In this document: piece after piece, positions 9,129 to 16,687 of the stretch | How the letters are laid out: every line of letters starts with the position of its first letter | Numbering within the stretch: position 1 is the stretch's first letter | Assembly (NCBI GenBank): GCA_017517845.1 | Contig: JAFWXW010000032.1 | Coordinates: forward strand, 1-54,321 | Length of the DNA: 54,321 nt | Direction: 5' to 3' | DNA from: Paludibacteraceae bacterium | Lineage (GTDB): Bacteria; Bacteroidota; Bacteroidia; Bacteroidales; Paludibacteraceae | Translations under genes and position numbers: made by a program | The notes under the pieces: generated by a model | What the model was told of the DNA's origin: nothing | Seen by the model: only the letters and a program-made list of their open reading frames with translations | The model's database searches: none

Positions 9129-9784
9129 ATTTCTATCACTCTCAAGACCTGTTTCTCTACCGTAAACCTAATATTCTGCTCGCCATAACAAACCCCATAA
9201 ACTTTCTCTGGGTCGTTTTGGTAGGCAGGGCGAGGGTCTTGAGAGAGCAGGTTTATAATGGTTTCTTGGTGCTCGGCAGGGATGAGCACCTTTAGATTTT
9301 CAGGAATCTCAACTTCCAATGTTTCCCATTCCACTTGTGTGGAGAAACCACCCTTTGCATCAGGAATGCTATCCGCATGAGGAAGATATGGTTTAATATC
9401 TAGGATAGGTGTGCCATTCATCAAATCTGCTCCACTTACCCAAAGAATTGGTCCGTTTGGGGTATGTAGTTCTATTTTTTCAATTTTTACACAAGAAAGC
9501 CCAATATTGTTTGGTCTGTATGGAGAACGCGTGGCGAATACTCCCATACGAGTATTGCCTCCCAATCGTGGCGGACGCACAGTTGGCGAGAATGGCACCT
9601 TTTTGTTTTCTGAAAACTCCCAAAGAAGCCAAATATGCGAGTAGTCTTCCAAACCTTTGTAAACAGATGGGTCGCGATACTCCTCTGCCAGCACGATACG
9701 CGACATCACTCCCACCAAACCGCTCTGCCGTGGAATCCCAAACTTCTCAGTAAAAATATTCTCTATGTGTGCGATGTGTTTCAT
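9122..9784 (-). CDS. trmO: tRNA (N6-threonylcarbamoyladenosine(37)-N6)-methyltransferase
   Basis: A 220-residue TsaA/YaeB-family enzyme that methylates t6A37 in tRNA-Thr using S-adenosylmethionine. Family motifs seen include GIPRQSGLV near the start, LEDYSHIWLLWEF, RPPRLGGNTRMGVFATRSPYRPN and GVDLK-like LMNGTPILDIKPYLPHAD. The C-terminal DPRPAYQND segment is the conserved YaeB ending. Length is normal. The promoter is the TACCTTTG box at 9870-9877, giving a leader of roughly 80 bases. Confidence 0.92.
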   Translation of the reverse strand: MKHIAHIENIFTEKFGIPRQSGLVGVMSRIVLAEEYRDPSVYKGLEDYSHIWLLWEFSENKKVPFSPTVRPPRLGGNTRMGVFATRSPYRPNNIGLSCVKIEKIELHTPNGPILWVSGADLMNGTPILDIKPYLPHADSIPDAKGGFSTQVEWETLEVEIPENLKVLIPAEHQETIINLLSQDPRPAYQNDPEKVYGVCYGEQNIRFTVEKQVLRVIEIK

Positions 9785-9869
9785 GCTCTGTTTTTGCTAC
9801 TTCCTTTAGCATTTTGAAGCGGTCGCAATTTGTGACCAGTTAAGTTACTAACTTTATCTCTGAATGTTG

Positions 9870-9877
9870 CAAAGGTA
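9870..9877 (-). promoter_or_regulatory. -7 promoter box of trmO
   Basis: TACCTTTG on the reverse strand. The flank GCAAAGGTAGTGAAAA also occurs at 13261-13276 upstream of the RhuM-like gene. Confidence 0.55.
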
Positions 9878-9917
9878 GTGAAAAATATGCAATATAACTA
9901 ACTAGAGTGGTATGTGC

Positions 9918-9956
9918 AAAATTTGCACTGGGCGGAATATTCAATTTAGAATTTGG
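9918..9956 (-). pseudogene. Remnant of a RhuM-like gene 3' end
   Basis: Ungapped comparison with 12211-12249, the 3' end of the RhuM-like gene, gives 29 of 39 identical bases. Read on the reverse strand it encodes KLNIPPSANF, against KLNIPPSAIL at the end of the intact gene. It has no complete gene attached. The first AAA+ ATPase gene lies between this remnant and the intact copy. The similarity is moderate and could be a chance trace of a different family member. Confidence 0.5.
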
Positions 9957-9976
9957 AAAAGTGTAAGCAAGTAGAT

Positions 9977-10059
9977 TTTCCATATTGCAATATGGGTTTA
10001 AGAGATTATTTCCATATTGTGATATTGTTTTATAAAAATATTTCCATATTACAATATTG
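9977..10059 (+). promoter_or_regulatory. Three phased 19-bp dyads upstream of the first ATPase gene
   Basis: Three copies of a 19-bp imperfect palindrome, TTTCCATATTGCAATATGG and variants, begin at 9977, 10009 and 10041, exactly 32 bp apart (about three helical turns). The last copy begins 24 bp before the -7 box TATATTTG at 10065-10072. The same spacing is found at 18420-18504 with a different dyad sequence. It looks like an operator array on one face of the helix. Confidence 0.85.
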
Positions 10060-10064
10060 TTTTG

Positions 10065-10072
10065 TATATTTG
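10065..10072 (+). promoter_or_regulatory. -7 promoter box of the first ATPase gene
   Basis: TATATTTG, 22 bases before the ATG at 10095 and 24 bases after the start of the last dyad. Confidence 0.65.
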
Positions 10073-10094
10073 CAATATCTAAAAAATCTAGAGT

Positions 10095-11288
10095 ATGGAA
10101 TACGAAATTTTATATAGAAATTCTGGACGTTTAATAGCTATGCAAGATCTTTCATTTAAAAGGGATTTGTATGCTAAAATAAACTGGAATGCTCGTTTTA
10201 TAGGAATTAAAGGACCTAAGGGAGTAGGGAAGTCAACATTGTTATTGCAATATATTAAGGAGAATCTAGTAGGTGAGAATGTGTTGTATGTGTCGCTAGA
10301 TAATATGTGGTTTATATCTCATTCTCTGATGGATTTAGTTGAGTATCATTATATTAATGGTGGTACACATCTCTTTCTAGATGAGGTTCATAAATATCCA
10401 CATTGGCAAACATACATAAAGAATATATACGATAATTATCCAACCTTAAAGGTGGTGTTTACAGGAAGTTCAATGCTGCAGATTGACCAAAAAGAGGGCG
10501 ATTTGTCTCGTAGGGTGGTAATGTATACCATGCATGGAATGTCTTTTAGAGAATACCTTTCATTTGAAGGTGTGCTATCGTATAATCCTGTCAAATTTGA
10601 AGATTTAATAGAAAAACATGTTGCAATTGCAACCGATATAACATCTAAAATCAAGGTGATCCCATATTTCAAGGATTATTGTAAATATGGATATTATCCT
10701 TTCTATAAAGAGGATATTGATGGTTTTAATACTAGATTGGTAGAGGTTTGTCGTCAAATAATAGAAAATGACATTCCTGCAGTTGATGATGTTGCCTATG
10801 CTACAGTATTAAAATTAAAGAAATTATTGATGATAATTGCTCAACAAGTTCCTTTTATCCCAAAGATGGAGGATTTGTATGCTCAATTGGAAACAAGTAG
10901 AGAACAAGGATTGAGATTGTTAGAACTATTAGAGAGAGGTGCATTGTTAGGTCTTCTTAAATCAACAGTAAAGAAATTAAAACAAATGTCTTCTCCACAA
11001 AAAATGTTTTTGGATAATACAAATCTGGTATATGCCTTACATGATAATCCTGAGATAGGAACGATAAGAGAAACATTTTTCTTTAATCAGGTTAGCAGAA
11101 TTCTTCCTGTAAATCATACTAAAATTGGTGATTTTCTAGTTGATGAAAAGTATATTATTGAAGTAGGAGGAGCAGATAAAACATTCAAGCAGATTAAAGA
11201 TGTGCCTGATAGTTATTTAGCAATAGATAATGTGGAAGTGGGAAGAGGTAATAAAATCCCTCTTTGGTTGTTTGGATTTTTGTATTAA
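10095..11288 (+). CDS. AAA+ ATPase, AAA_14/DUF4143-type
   Basis: A 397-residue ATPase. Walker A is GPKGVGKST at about residues 40-48 and Walker B is HLFLDEVHK with Asp96-Glu97. A sensor-like VVFTGSSM follows, then SFREYL, a hallmark of this family. The C-terminal part resembles DUF4143, which has a degenerate nuclease-like fold; here IGDFLVDEKYIIEVGG replaces the usual EVDF...EVK pattern. The cellular role of this widespread family is not established. It stands alone, with the dyad array at 9977-10059 as probable control region. The gene is bracketed by a RhuM-end remnant (9918) and the intact RhuM-like gene (ends 12208). Confidence 0.8.
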   Translation: MEYEILYRNSGRLIAMQDLSFKRDLYAKINWNARFIGIKGPKGVGKSTLLLQYIKENLVGENVLYVSLDNMWFISHSLMDLVEYHYINGGTHLFLDEVHKYPHWQTYIKNIYDNYPTLKVVFTGSSMLQIDQKEGDLSRRVVMYTMHGMSFREYLSFEGVLSYNPVKFEDLIEKHVAIATDITSKIKVIPYFKDYCKYGYYPFYKEDIDGFNTRLVEVCRQIIENDIPAVDDVAYATVLKLKKLLMIIAQQVPFIPKMEDLYAQLETSREQGLRLLELLERGALLGLLKSTVKKLKQMSSPQKMFLDNTNLVYALHDNPEIGTIRETFFFNQVSRILPVNHTKIGDFLVDEKYIIEVGGADKTFKQIKDVPDSYLAIDNVEVGRGNKIPLWLFGFLY

Positions 11289-11314
11289 TATTTTAATTTA
11301 CATATCTCTATAGT

Positions 11315-11431
11315 TTACTGAAGTAAATGATTAGCTTTAGCTTCATTTATGAAGGTCAAACCTTCACTTTTAAGTAGTATAATTTGATCTTCCACAGATA
11401 TTTGTGGCTTTTGATAATAATTAGTTTTCAT
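11315..11431 (-). pseudogene. Truncated Abi_2 (AbiD/AbiF-like) abortive-infection gene
   Basis: The reverse strand encodes 38 residues beginning MKTNYYQKPQISVEDQIILL and continuing KSEGLTFINEAKA before a stop. This matches the N-terminus of Abi_2-family proteins (KPxxSxEDQIxLLKSxGL pattern), which are normally about 300 residues. The rest is missing; sequence up to the ATPase gene shows no continuation. Upstream on the same strand is a structured RNA with its own promoter and terminator, the expected partner of abiF genes. It is probably a dead phage-defence locus, cut near the insertion of the ATPase gene. Confidence 0.65.
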
Positions 11432-11443
11432 ACGCTTATTAAG

Positions 11444-11497
11444 AAAAAAAACTTACCCTGAGCGCGCTGTTCTAATGGGAAGCGGGGTAAGTATGTT
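11444..11497 (-). ncRNA. AbiF-type small RNA candidate 1
   Basis: On the reverse strand a -7 box TACCTTTG (11502-11509) precedes a hairpin. Its outer stem is ACTTACCC (complement of 11485-11492) with GGGTAAGT (complement of 11451-11458), and the loop side contains CATTAGAAC. A run of seven or more T follows, so it ends like an intrinsic terminator. The Abi_2 remnant starts 13 bases later. Published abiF RNAs are structured RNAs next to abiF genes; assignment to that family is from recalled pattern and position, not a covariance search. Confidence 0.55.
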
Positions 11498-11822
11498 GAT
11501 GCAAAGGTAATATTTCTTGTTTGACTAACCAAATTTTAATCTAATAACATGTAAATATTATTGATTTTATTCTATTTGAATACTGCTTGTTGTTCTTTAC
11601 TCCATTAACGTGTAAAAAATGCACGTTAATATCTCTTTCAACTTTTGTTTAAATCACGATACAAATGGACCAGGAAAATTAAGTTGTAAAGGATTCCTTG
11701 ACAACTAAAATAATGTATAAAAATAATATTATCAACACGCAAAAAATGCGTCTTGTTATGAGCATATGCAAAAGTTACAAATTACTGCTTGTGTATCTAT
11801 TACTTTTTGAGTGTTTTTTATG

Positions 11823-11849
11823 CAAGTGTTCGGAAAAACCGAACACTTG
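11823..11849. other. Perfect 11-bp hairpin
   Basis: CAAGTGTTCGG and CCGAACACTTG flank a five-A loop. There is no T-run on either strand, so it is not a typical intrinsic terminator. It lies just beyond the stop of the relic at 11859-12023. A second dyad, ATTAACGTG...CACGTTAAT, lies near 11606-11632. Otherwise 11510-11858 shows no gene. Confidence 0.6.
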
Positions 11850-11858
11850 ACTCAAATT

Positions 11859-12023
11859 CTAAATTTCAGACTTTAATATAGGCTCACCATTTTCGTCAAG
11901 AGAAATATTTATTTGTAAATCCTTTGCACAGAGGATATTTTGAAGTATCTTTGCAGAAACTTTTAGGCGTTGCGGCTGCTTTTGAGTAGTATTAGAACCT
12001 TCGCTTAAAAGTTTTCTTATAGT
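11859..12023 (-). pseudogene. C-terminal relic of an unidentified gene
   Basis: The reverse strand is open for 54 codons ending SLDENGEPILKSEI and a TAG stop. There is no start codon, and a stop lies just upstream. The segment has protein-like composition (for example RLKVSAKILQNILCAKDLQI), so it is likely the surviving end of a deleted gene. I do not recognise the family. Confidence 0.4.
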
Positions 12024-12034
12024 ATTTTACAATA

Positions 12035-12098
12035 CCTTACAAGTGGGACGGTTGTCGTAGAACAGCATTAGAACGTACACTTGTGAGGTTTTTCTTTT
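12035..12098 (+). ncRNA. AbiF-type small RNA candidate 2
   Basis: CCTTACAAGTG (12035-12045) pairs with CACTTGTGAGG (12078-12088) in an 11-bp stem with one G-T pair. The loop contains CATTAGAAC (12066-12074), the same nine bases as in the RNA at 11444-11497, and like it close to the 3' arm. TTTTTCTTTT follows. No intact abi gene lies downstream. A third small hairpin, CACC...GGTG, follows at about 12112-12135; the rest to 12207 shows nothing clear. Confidence 0.45.
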
Positions 12099-12207
12099 AT
12101 AACATTCCTTCCACACCAGCACCCCCGTAGGGTGGTGCAACTGAGTTGTTAGTTTAGTGGTGCATTTTCCATAAGTTCCAAAATGGAACATGTGCTACGT
12201 CCGTGTG

Positions 12208-13125
12208 TTATAAAATTGCACTTGGTGGGATATTCAATTTTGAAAATGCAAAGAGTTTCTTTCCTAGGTCTTTAAGCGAAGCTCCGATGTGATACACTTC
12301 TGTGTCGTCGATGATTAAAAACCTATCGTGCGAAGTCGTATGATTATGTATGTTGATAGGAGAATACTGCCTATTGTGTTTTTGCAAATCCTGTCTGAGA
12401 GTGTATGAAATAGGGTAGGAGTAAATATTGGCAGAGACTCCAGGCTTGCGTTTACTCAACATAAGTAGCACCGATTCATCAATGTAGTTGTCAATAAGTA
12501 CCAAACTTTTATTTGCCGACTTAATCAAATCCGTAGCAAACTTATACGCATCAAAAATCTGCCCATTGTGAAAAACTCCTTCAACAGGTGGAAGAGCCGT
12601 ACGAACAAAAAAATCTACTTGCTTGTTGAGGTCTTCAATTTTGGCATCTTGTTCAGCAAATTTTCTATCAATCTTGTCTTCTAATAGGTTAATTCTCTGA
12701 TTTACCGCATAACCGCGCAATAGATATTCTTTCAGAACCTTGTTCGCCCAACGTCTAAATTCTGTTCCCCGTTTACTTTTTACACGGTATCCAACAGATA
12801 TTACAACGTCTAAACTATAAAGTGTAGTAGGTTTGAACTTAGAAATAGTATTATGCAAAATTTGCATATTACCCTCAGTTTCTAATTCTTCCTCTGTAAA
12901 GATGTTTTTAATATGCCTAGCGATAACAGATTGATCTTTTATAAATAATTCCGCCATCTGTGCCTGGCTAAGCCACACCGTGTCATTCTCCAAACGAACT
13001 TCGAGACTAATAGTATCGTTCGGACGATAAAGGATAATTTGATTTTGTTCTTTTGCGGAAACTTCGTTAACACTCAAAGAAATCTCTTCCCTTGCAGTTT
13101 GCTTTGCTTGTAAATCAGTTTTCAT
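12208..13125 (-). CDS. RhuM family protein
   Basis: A 305-residue RhuM-type protein. The N-terminal half carries the family signature: ISLEVRLENDTVWLSQAQMAELF, then TTLYSLDVVISVGYRVKS and GTEFRRWANKVLKEYLLRGYAVN. A coiled-coil segment (residues ~160-195) leads to a C-terminal domain with SHDRFLIIDD and HIGASLKDLG, resembling a phospholipase-D-like half motif. RhuM proteins occur on mobile and pathogenicity islands, and their function is unclear; DNA binding is plausible. The promoter is the box at 13262-13269, giving a leader of about 130 bases. Its 3' end has a partial copy at 9918-9956. Confidence 0.8.
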   Translation of the reverse strand: MKTDLQAKQTAREEISLSVNEVSAKEQNQIILYRPNDTISLEVRLENDTVWLSQAQMAELFIKDQSVIARHIKNIFTEEELETEGNMQILHNTISKFKPTTLYSLDVVISVGYRVKSKRGTEFRRWANKVLKEYLLRGYAVNQRINLLEDKIDRKFAEQDAKIEDLNKQVDFFVRTALPPVEGVFHNGQIFDAYKFATDLIKSANKSLVLIDNYIDESVLLMLSKRKPGVSANIYSYPISYTLRQDLQKHNRQYSPINIHNHTTSHDRFLIIDDTEVYHIGASLKDLGKKLFAFSKLNIPPSAIL

Positions 13126-13261
13126 AATCGTATAAAATTTAAAATTCTAATTCTTTACAGAATTAAGTTTAACAATAAAAGTGTTCTCTCACATTCTCAC
13201 TTTACTTCTTCTTGGCAGTGGGGGCTACCTCTAGTATAACTTTTAATTTTCAGCAGTGATG

Positions 13262-13269
13262 CAAAGGTA
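13262..13269 (-). promoter_or_regulatory. -7 promoter box of the RhuM-like gene
   Basis: TACCTTTG on the reverse strand, followed by a leader of roughly 130 bases before the ATG at 13125. The leader has no strong hairpin that I could see. Confidence 0.5.
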
Positions 13270-13383
13270 GTGAAAATTGGTGTGGTAGGCAAGAGTTTTT
13301 GTCATTTCATACAGTTAAACAGTAGTTTGGTACATTTCTCGAAAAAACAATAACAAACATTAGCGAATAATAAAAATAATTTA

Positions 13384-13515
13384 TACATTTGTCAGTAGCC
13401 TACATCGTCTTTACAGGGGTAAAGAGGTAGGTCTTAATAAGCGGAACTGCAACAATGGAGTTCCGTTGCCTATAGGTGAAAATAACTGAACAGAAATAAT
13501 CAAACTAATTAAATT
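13384..13515 (+). promoter_or_regulatory. Promoter and structured 5' leader of the PLD operon
   Basis: A -7 box TACATTTG (13384-13391) is followed by a leader of about 120 bases with two structures. Hairpin 1 pairs CCTAC (13399-13403) with GTAGG (13427-13431) and, inside, CTTTAC with GTAAAG. Next come two mutually exclusive pairings: GCGGAACT with AGTTCCGT (13441-13448 with 13459-13466), or GCAAC with GTTGC (13449-13453 with 13465-13469). Such alternatives suggest a switch or an attenuator. No known riboswitch class was recognised. Confidence 0.5.
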
Positions 13516-13842
13516 ATGAGTATAATTATTACTTTAAAAACTGGTGTTATTGCATTGTTAGGAGAAAATTCTATCAAGCAGTGTCAAATTAAAAATTTGG
13601 CAAAGACGATTGACTTAAAAATACAATATAATGAATCTCCTATTAAGCCGATTCAGATTCAAATTGATGATGAGAATTGGAATGATATAACACATTCGGA
13701 AAATAAACGTAAAGAAGAAGATAAGGTTAATTTTTATATAAAGTTATTGCAGGACCTTGAATATTCATATGGCGGTAAACTCTATTATTTAAACGATGTT
13801 CCTGTTCTTTTACAGGAAATGGATAATCAAAATAAAAAATAA
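13516..13842 (+). CDS. Hypothetical protein, first gene of the PLD operon
   Basis: A 108-residue protein of unknown family. It has no signal peptide or membrane segment after the short hydrophobic start (MSIIITLKTGVIALLG), and a predicted mixed alpha/beta fold ending in VPVLLQEMDNQNKK. The stop codon is separated by one base from the ATG of the PLD nuclease gene, so translation is probably coupled and the two proteins may act together. The structured leader upstream would control both. Confidence 0.6.
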   Translation: MSIIITLKTGVIALLGENSIKQCQIKNLAKTIDLKIQYNESPIKPIQIQIDDENWNDITHSENKRKEEDKVNFYIKLLQDLEYSYGGKLYYLNDVPVLLQEMDNQNKK

Positions 13843-13843
13843 T

Positions 13844-14641
13844 ATGAAGTTATCTGAACTAGCAATAAAGAAAATTGTAGAAGTGGTTCTTGGAGGTAAA
13901 TCTGATGAACCTACGTACAGAAAATTAGAAGATTTGGTTGAATTATTTCAAAGATATGGTAGGAAAGAAATTTATGATTTTCTAGAAAAAGAACCGAAGA
14001 ATCCTAAAACTGGTAATACGTATGCAAGAAAAGAATATACTAAGATGGCTTTGAGGGGCCTTAATAATACTTCGCAGATGTATGATTTTTTGGTACATCA
14101 ATTAAATATAGACATTTATCATAATGATTTGAAAGAGATTCTTAAGGAAGATGGTTTTAACGTAGAGAAGATTCTAGAAAATTGGATAATTTCAAATGTT
14201 GATCAATCTAAAGTGAAGACGACGGTTGATATTTCTTTCTCAGAGAATAGAGACAAAATTATATTTGCTCTTAATGAAGCTAAGGTATCAATAGATATTG
14301 CAATGGCATGGTTTACTAGTGATGCATTTTTGCCTATTTTGTTAACAAAGAAGAAGGAAGGTCTAAGAATTAGGATAATACTAAATGATGACGGAGTTAA
14401 TAAAACGAAAGGTTGTAATTTAGAAGGGTTTGAAGTAAAAATGTTAAGAGGTAAAAGTGGCGGAATAATGCACAATAAATTATGTATAATAGATAACCAA
14501 ATTGTGATTACAGGCTCATATAATTGGAGTGAGAATGCTGAAAAAAGAAATGTTGAGAATGTTGCAATCATAGGAAAAAATGAGATTGCCTCGCAAGCCT
14601 CTATTGAGTTTCAACGATTATGGAATAATGATAAACAATAG
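13844..14641 (+). CDS. Phospholipase D-like nuclease domain protein
   Basis: A 265-residue protein with one HKD motif near the C-terminus: HNKLCIIDNQIVITGSYNWS, with His210, Lys212 and Asp217. One HKD motif per chain is typical of Nuc-type endonucleases, which work as dimers. The N-terminal ~120 residues are helical and of unknown function, possibly a targeting or partner-binding domain. The start at 13844 follows the previous stop by one base; an in-frame upstream start would overlap the first gene. DNA or RNA cleavage is inferred from the family; phospholipase activity is less likely. Confidence 0.75.
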   Translation: MKLSELAIKKIVEVVLGGKSDEPTYRKLEDLVELFQRYGRKEIYDFLEKEPKNPKTGNTYARKEYTKMALRGLNNTSQMYDFLVHQLNIDIYHNDLKEILKEDGFNVEKILENWIISNVDQSKVKTTVDISFSENRDKIIFALNEAKVSIDIAMAWFTSDAFLPILLTKKKEGLRIRIILNDDGVNKTKGCNLEGFEVKMLRGKSGGIMHNKLCIIDNQIVITGSYNWSENAEKRNVENVAIIGKNEIASQASIEFQRLWNNDKQ

Positions 14642-14694
14642 TAAAAAAGTACGAGAAAGTTTCTAAATAAATTTGAAAATATAAAATATACATT

Positions 14695-15237
14695 ATGACT
14701 AAAGATAATATTAAAGGTTCAGAAGATATTTCAGAAAAAGACTCTCTTAGAGAAAGATTACTTATGACAAGAAAGGTTAATAATAAGAGTGTAAATGGAA
14801 GGGGCTCAGAGGAAGGTGGTGTGTATGGAATAAATTCTGAAGGAACTGTCTTTATCCGTACAAAGGAAGGAATAGAATTTGGTGTGGCACAAATTAATAA
14901 GAAAGGTAAACTTCTCTCTACAGATGGTAGAAAATATGTTGAAGAATCTTTCATTTATAATAAGATCGTAATTTGGATTGTGTTAGTTGCTCTTGCTACA
15001 TTATCAATACTTGTTACTTATATGTTTGAGGAAAAACCATCTACTTATGCTCGTGTACAAAGGAATAATGATAAAATCTACGTTTTAAATTGTATAGAAA
15101 CATCTATTTCAAATATAAGGACTGATGTAAATGAATTAGAACGTAAATTACATATGAAGTGTCAAAGTTTAGGTTATGACAGGTATAGTAAATCTGTATT
15201 AGATCGAATAAATACTAATTGTGATGAATGTAATTAA
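14695..15237 (+). CDS. Single-pass membrane protein with small beta domain
   Basis: A 180-residue protein. The N-terminus has SLRERLLMTRK, similar to SLKQRLEQSGKR in the protein starting at 16688. Residues ~45-80 form a small domain, YGINSEGTVFIRTKEG followed by GKLLSTDGRKY. A membrane helix follows (IVIWIVLVALATLSILV, ~residues 90-108), then a helical outer part with Cys pairs (CIETS, KCQSL, CDECN). The next protein has the same small domain and layout. No known family was recognised. Confidence 0.6.
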   Translation: MTKDNIKGSEDISEKDSLRERLLMTRKVNNKSVNGRGSEEGGVYGINSEGTVFIRTKEGIEFGVAQINKKGKLLSTDGRKYVEESFIYNKIVIWIVLVALATLSILVTYMFEEKPSTYARVQRNNDKIYVLNCIETSISNIRTDVNELERKLHMKCQSLGYDRYSKSVLDRINTNCDECN

Positions 15238-15251
15238 TAAGAATTAAATTT

Positions 15252-15704
15252 ATGAATACAAAATATAGCATAACAGAAGATGGAATTCTTTGTGAATGTA
15301 TAGGAAAAAGAAGGATTATTGCTTGTATAGAAAAGAATGGTGTAATTAAGTCGACAATTGGGAGACGTATGACTCAAGCACCTAAGGGATATTTTTTATA
15401 TTGGTGTTTGATTGTTATACTTACAGGGTATTTATGCATTATGTCATATCAATATATTAAATATATGTCTTTGTATCAAAATAATGTAGAACAATTAGAT
15501 AGGAATTATGCTGAAATAAATAAGAAATTGCAATGTAAGAAGATATGTGCAGATAATTTAGTTCAACAAGAAAATCTACTTATAGAGGCTTTATATGGAG
15601 AATTTAATTGGTCTACTTGTAGTAATTGTTTTGCTTTACGAAATGAAGTTTGGGCATATGAACACACTATAAGTAATTATAATGAATGTATAGGGCAGAA
15701 ATAA
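15252..15704 (+). CDS. Single-pass membrane protein, paralogue of the preceding gene
   Basis: A 150-residue protein. The N-terminal segment YSITEDGILCECIGKRR then NGVIKSTIGRRM aligns by pattern with the preceding protein (YGINSEG..., GKLLSTDGRKY). A membrane helix at about residues 48-70 follows (YFLYWCLIVILTGYLCIM), then a helical outer part with several Cys residues (CKKICADN, STCSNC, NECIGQK). The pair may form disulfide-linked partners. Function unknown. It starts 14 bp after the preceding stop. Confidence 0.6.
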   Translation: MNTKYSITEDGILCECIGKRRIIACIEKNGVIKSTIGRRMTQAPKGYFLYWCLIVILTGYLCIMSYQYIKYMSLYQNNVEQLDRNYAEINKKLQCKKICADNLVQQENLLIEALYGEFNWSTCSNCFALRNEVWAYEHTISNYNECIGQK

Positions 15705-15760
15705 TTATAGTATGAAAAAAGTAGAGTTGAACATTGTGTAATCTAACAAAATTATTACTT

Positions 15761-16045
15761 ATGAAATTTAAAGGAATGATTCAAGTTTTGATACCCTTAA
15801 TTGTGGGTGTTGCTGTGTTTTTATTGTTTTATCTTTTAGGTGGTGTTAGCTATATTTTAGAATGGCTATTTGACGCTATAGATGATATTGGTATAGATAA
15901 TCGCTTAGATAGATTTTTTGATGATGTAGGAGATTTCTTTTGTGTGCTAAAAGATAGAAACTTAGCAGGTAGAGTAGTTGCTATTATTGTTTGGCTAATA
16001 GGAACTATTATTGCGGAAATAGTTTCAACAGATATTAATGATTAA
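15761..16045 (+). CDS. Small membrane protein
   Basis: A 94-residue protein with two predicted membrane helices, one near the N-terminus (VLIPLIVGVAVFLLFYLL) and one near the C-terminus (VVAIIVWLIGTIIAEIV), joined by an acidic loop (DAIDDIGIDNRLDRFFDDVGD). The ATG at 15761 is preferred to an upstream TTG at 15734. No family recognised; it is likely part of the same membrane-protein operon. Confidence 0.55.
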   Translation: MKFKGMIQVLIPLIVGVAVFLLFYLLGGVSYILEWLFDAIDDIGIDNRLDRFFDDVGDFFCVLKDRNLAGRVVAIIVWLIGTIIAEIVSTDIND

Positions 16046-16061
16046 TTAAAATACAATAATT

Positions 16062-16664
16062 ATGGAACAAAAATTTTATGTAAAAATGGATGACGAAGAA
16101 TTTGGACCTTATACAAAGGAAGAAATTCTTAGTTTAAAATTATTGCCTGATTCTTTGGTTTCTATGGATATTCTTAATACTTGGTTGCCATATAGTACCT
16201 ATAATTTAGAGGAAAAACTTCAGGCTTGCACGGAGGAAAAGGTAGGTAACATTCAAGAAGAATCTAAGACTACGACTTTTAAGGAAGAAAAAGAATCTTA
16301 TGGGAATAATGAAGTTGAGATAAAAGGTTGGAACTGGGGTGCTTTTGTGTTCAATTCATTATGGGGATTATTCAATGGAGTCTATTGGCCAATTGTAGTT
16401 AATATTATTGTAGCAATACCAACGTTTTGTCTTGTTAATGAGGTTTTTATAGCAATGGGTCAATTTATAAATCTGATTGTTTGTATTATTTTAGGAATAA
16501 AAGGGAATGAACTTTCATGGAATTCAAGCAAGAAATGGAAAAGTGTTGAGGAATTTAAGCGTGTTCAGAAAAAATGGTCTAAAGCAGTTCTATGGTGGTT
16601 AATAATAGCAGTATTATTAATATTAGTTCCTTATTTGATTGTAGAGTCAAGAATTTTTACATAA
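16062..16664 (+). CDS. GYF_2 (DUF4339) domain membrane protein
   Basis: A 200-residue protein. The first ~55 residues form a GYF_2/DUF4339 domain (FYVKMDDEEFGPYTKEEI, VSMDILNTWLPYS), a small module thought to bind peptides. The second half contains WNWGAFVFNSLWGLFNG and two or more membrane helices, a layout shared with other bacterial DUF4339 membrane proteins of unknown role. It is the fourth in a closely spaced run of membrane genes (17 bp after the previous stop). Confidence 0.68.
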   Translation: MEQKFYVKMDDEEFGPYTKEEILSLKLLPDSLVSMDILNTWLPYSTYNLEEKLQACTEEKVGNIQEESKTTTFKEEKESYGNNEVEIKGWNWGAFVFNSLWGLFNGVYWPIVVNIIVAIPTFCLVNEVFIAMGQFINLIVCIILGIKGNELSWNSSKKWKSVEEFKRVQKKWSKAVLWWLIIAVLLILVPYLIVESRIFT

Positions 16665-16687
16665 GATAATTTTTGTAATGTTAGGAT

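Noticed and set aside
9977-10059. CRISPR array
   Set aside because: Only three imperfect 19-bp palindromes with 13-bp gaps, placed tightly against a promoter, and no cas genes. The same holds for 18420-18504 and 45186-45262.
13441-13469. H-type pseudoknot riboswitch
   Set aside because: The crossing stems would need zero-length loops on both sides; two alternative hairpins are more plausible.
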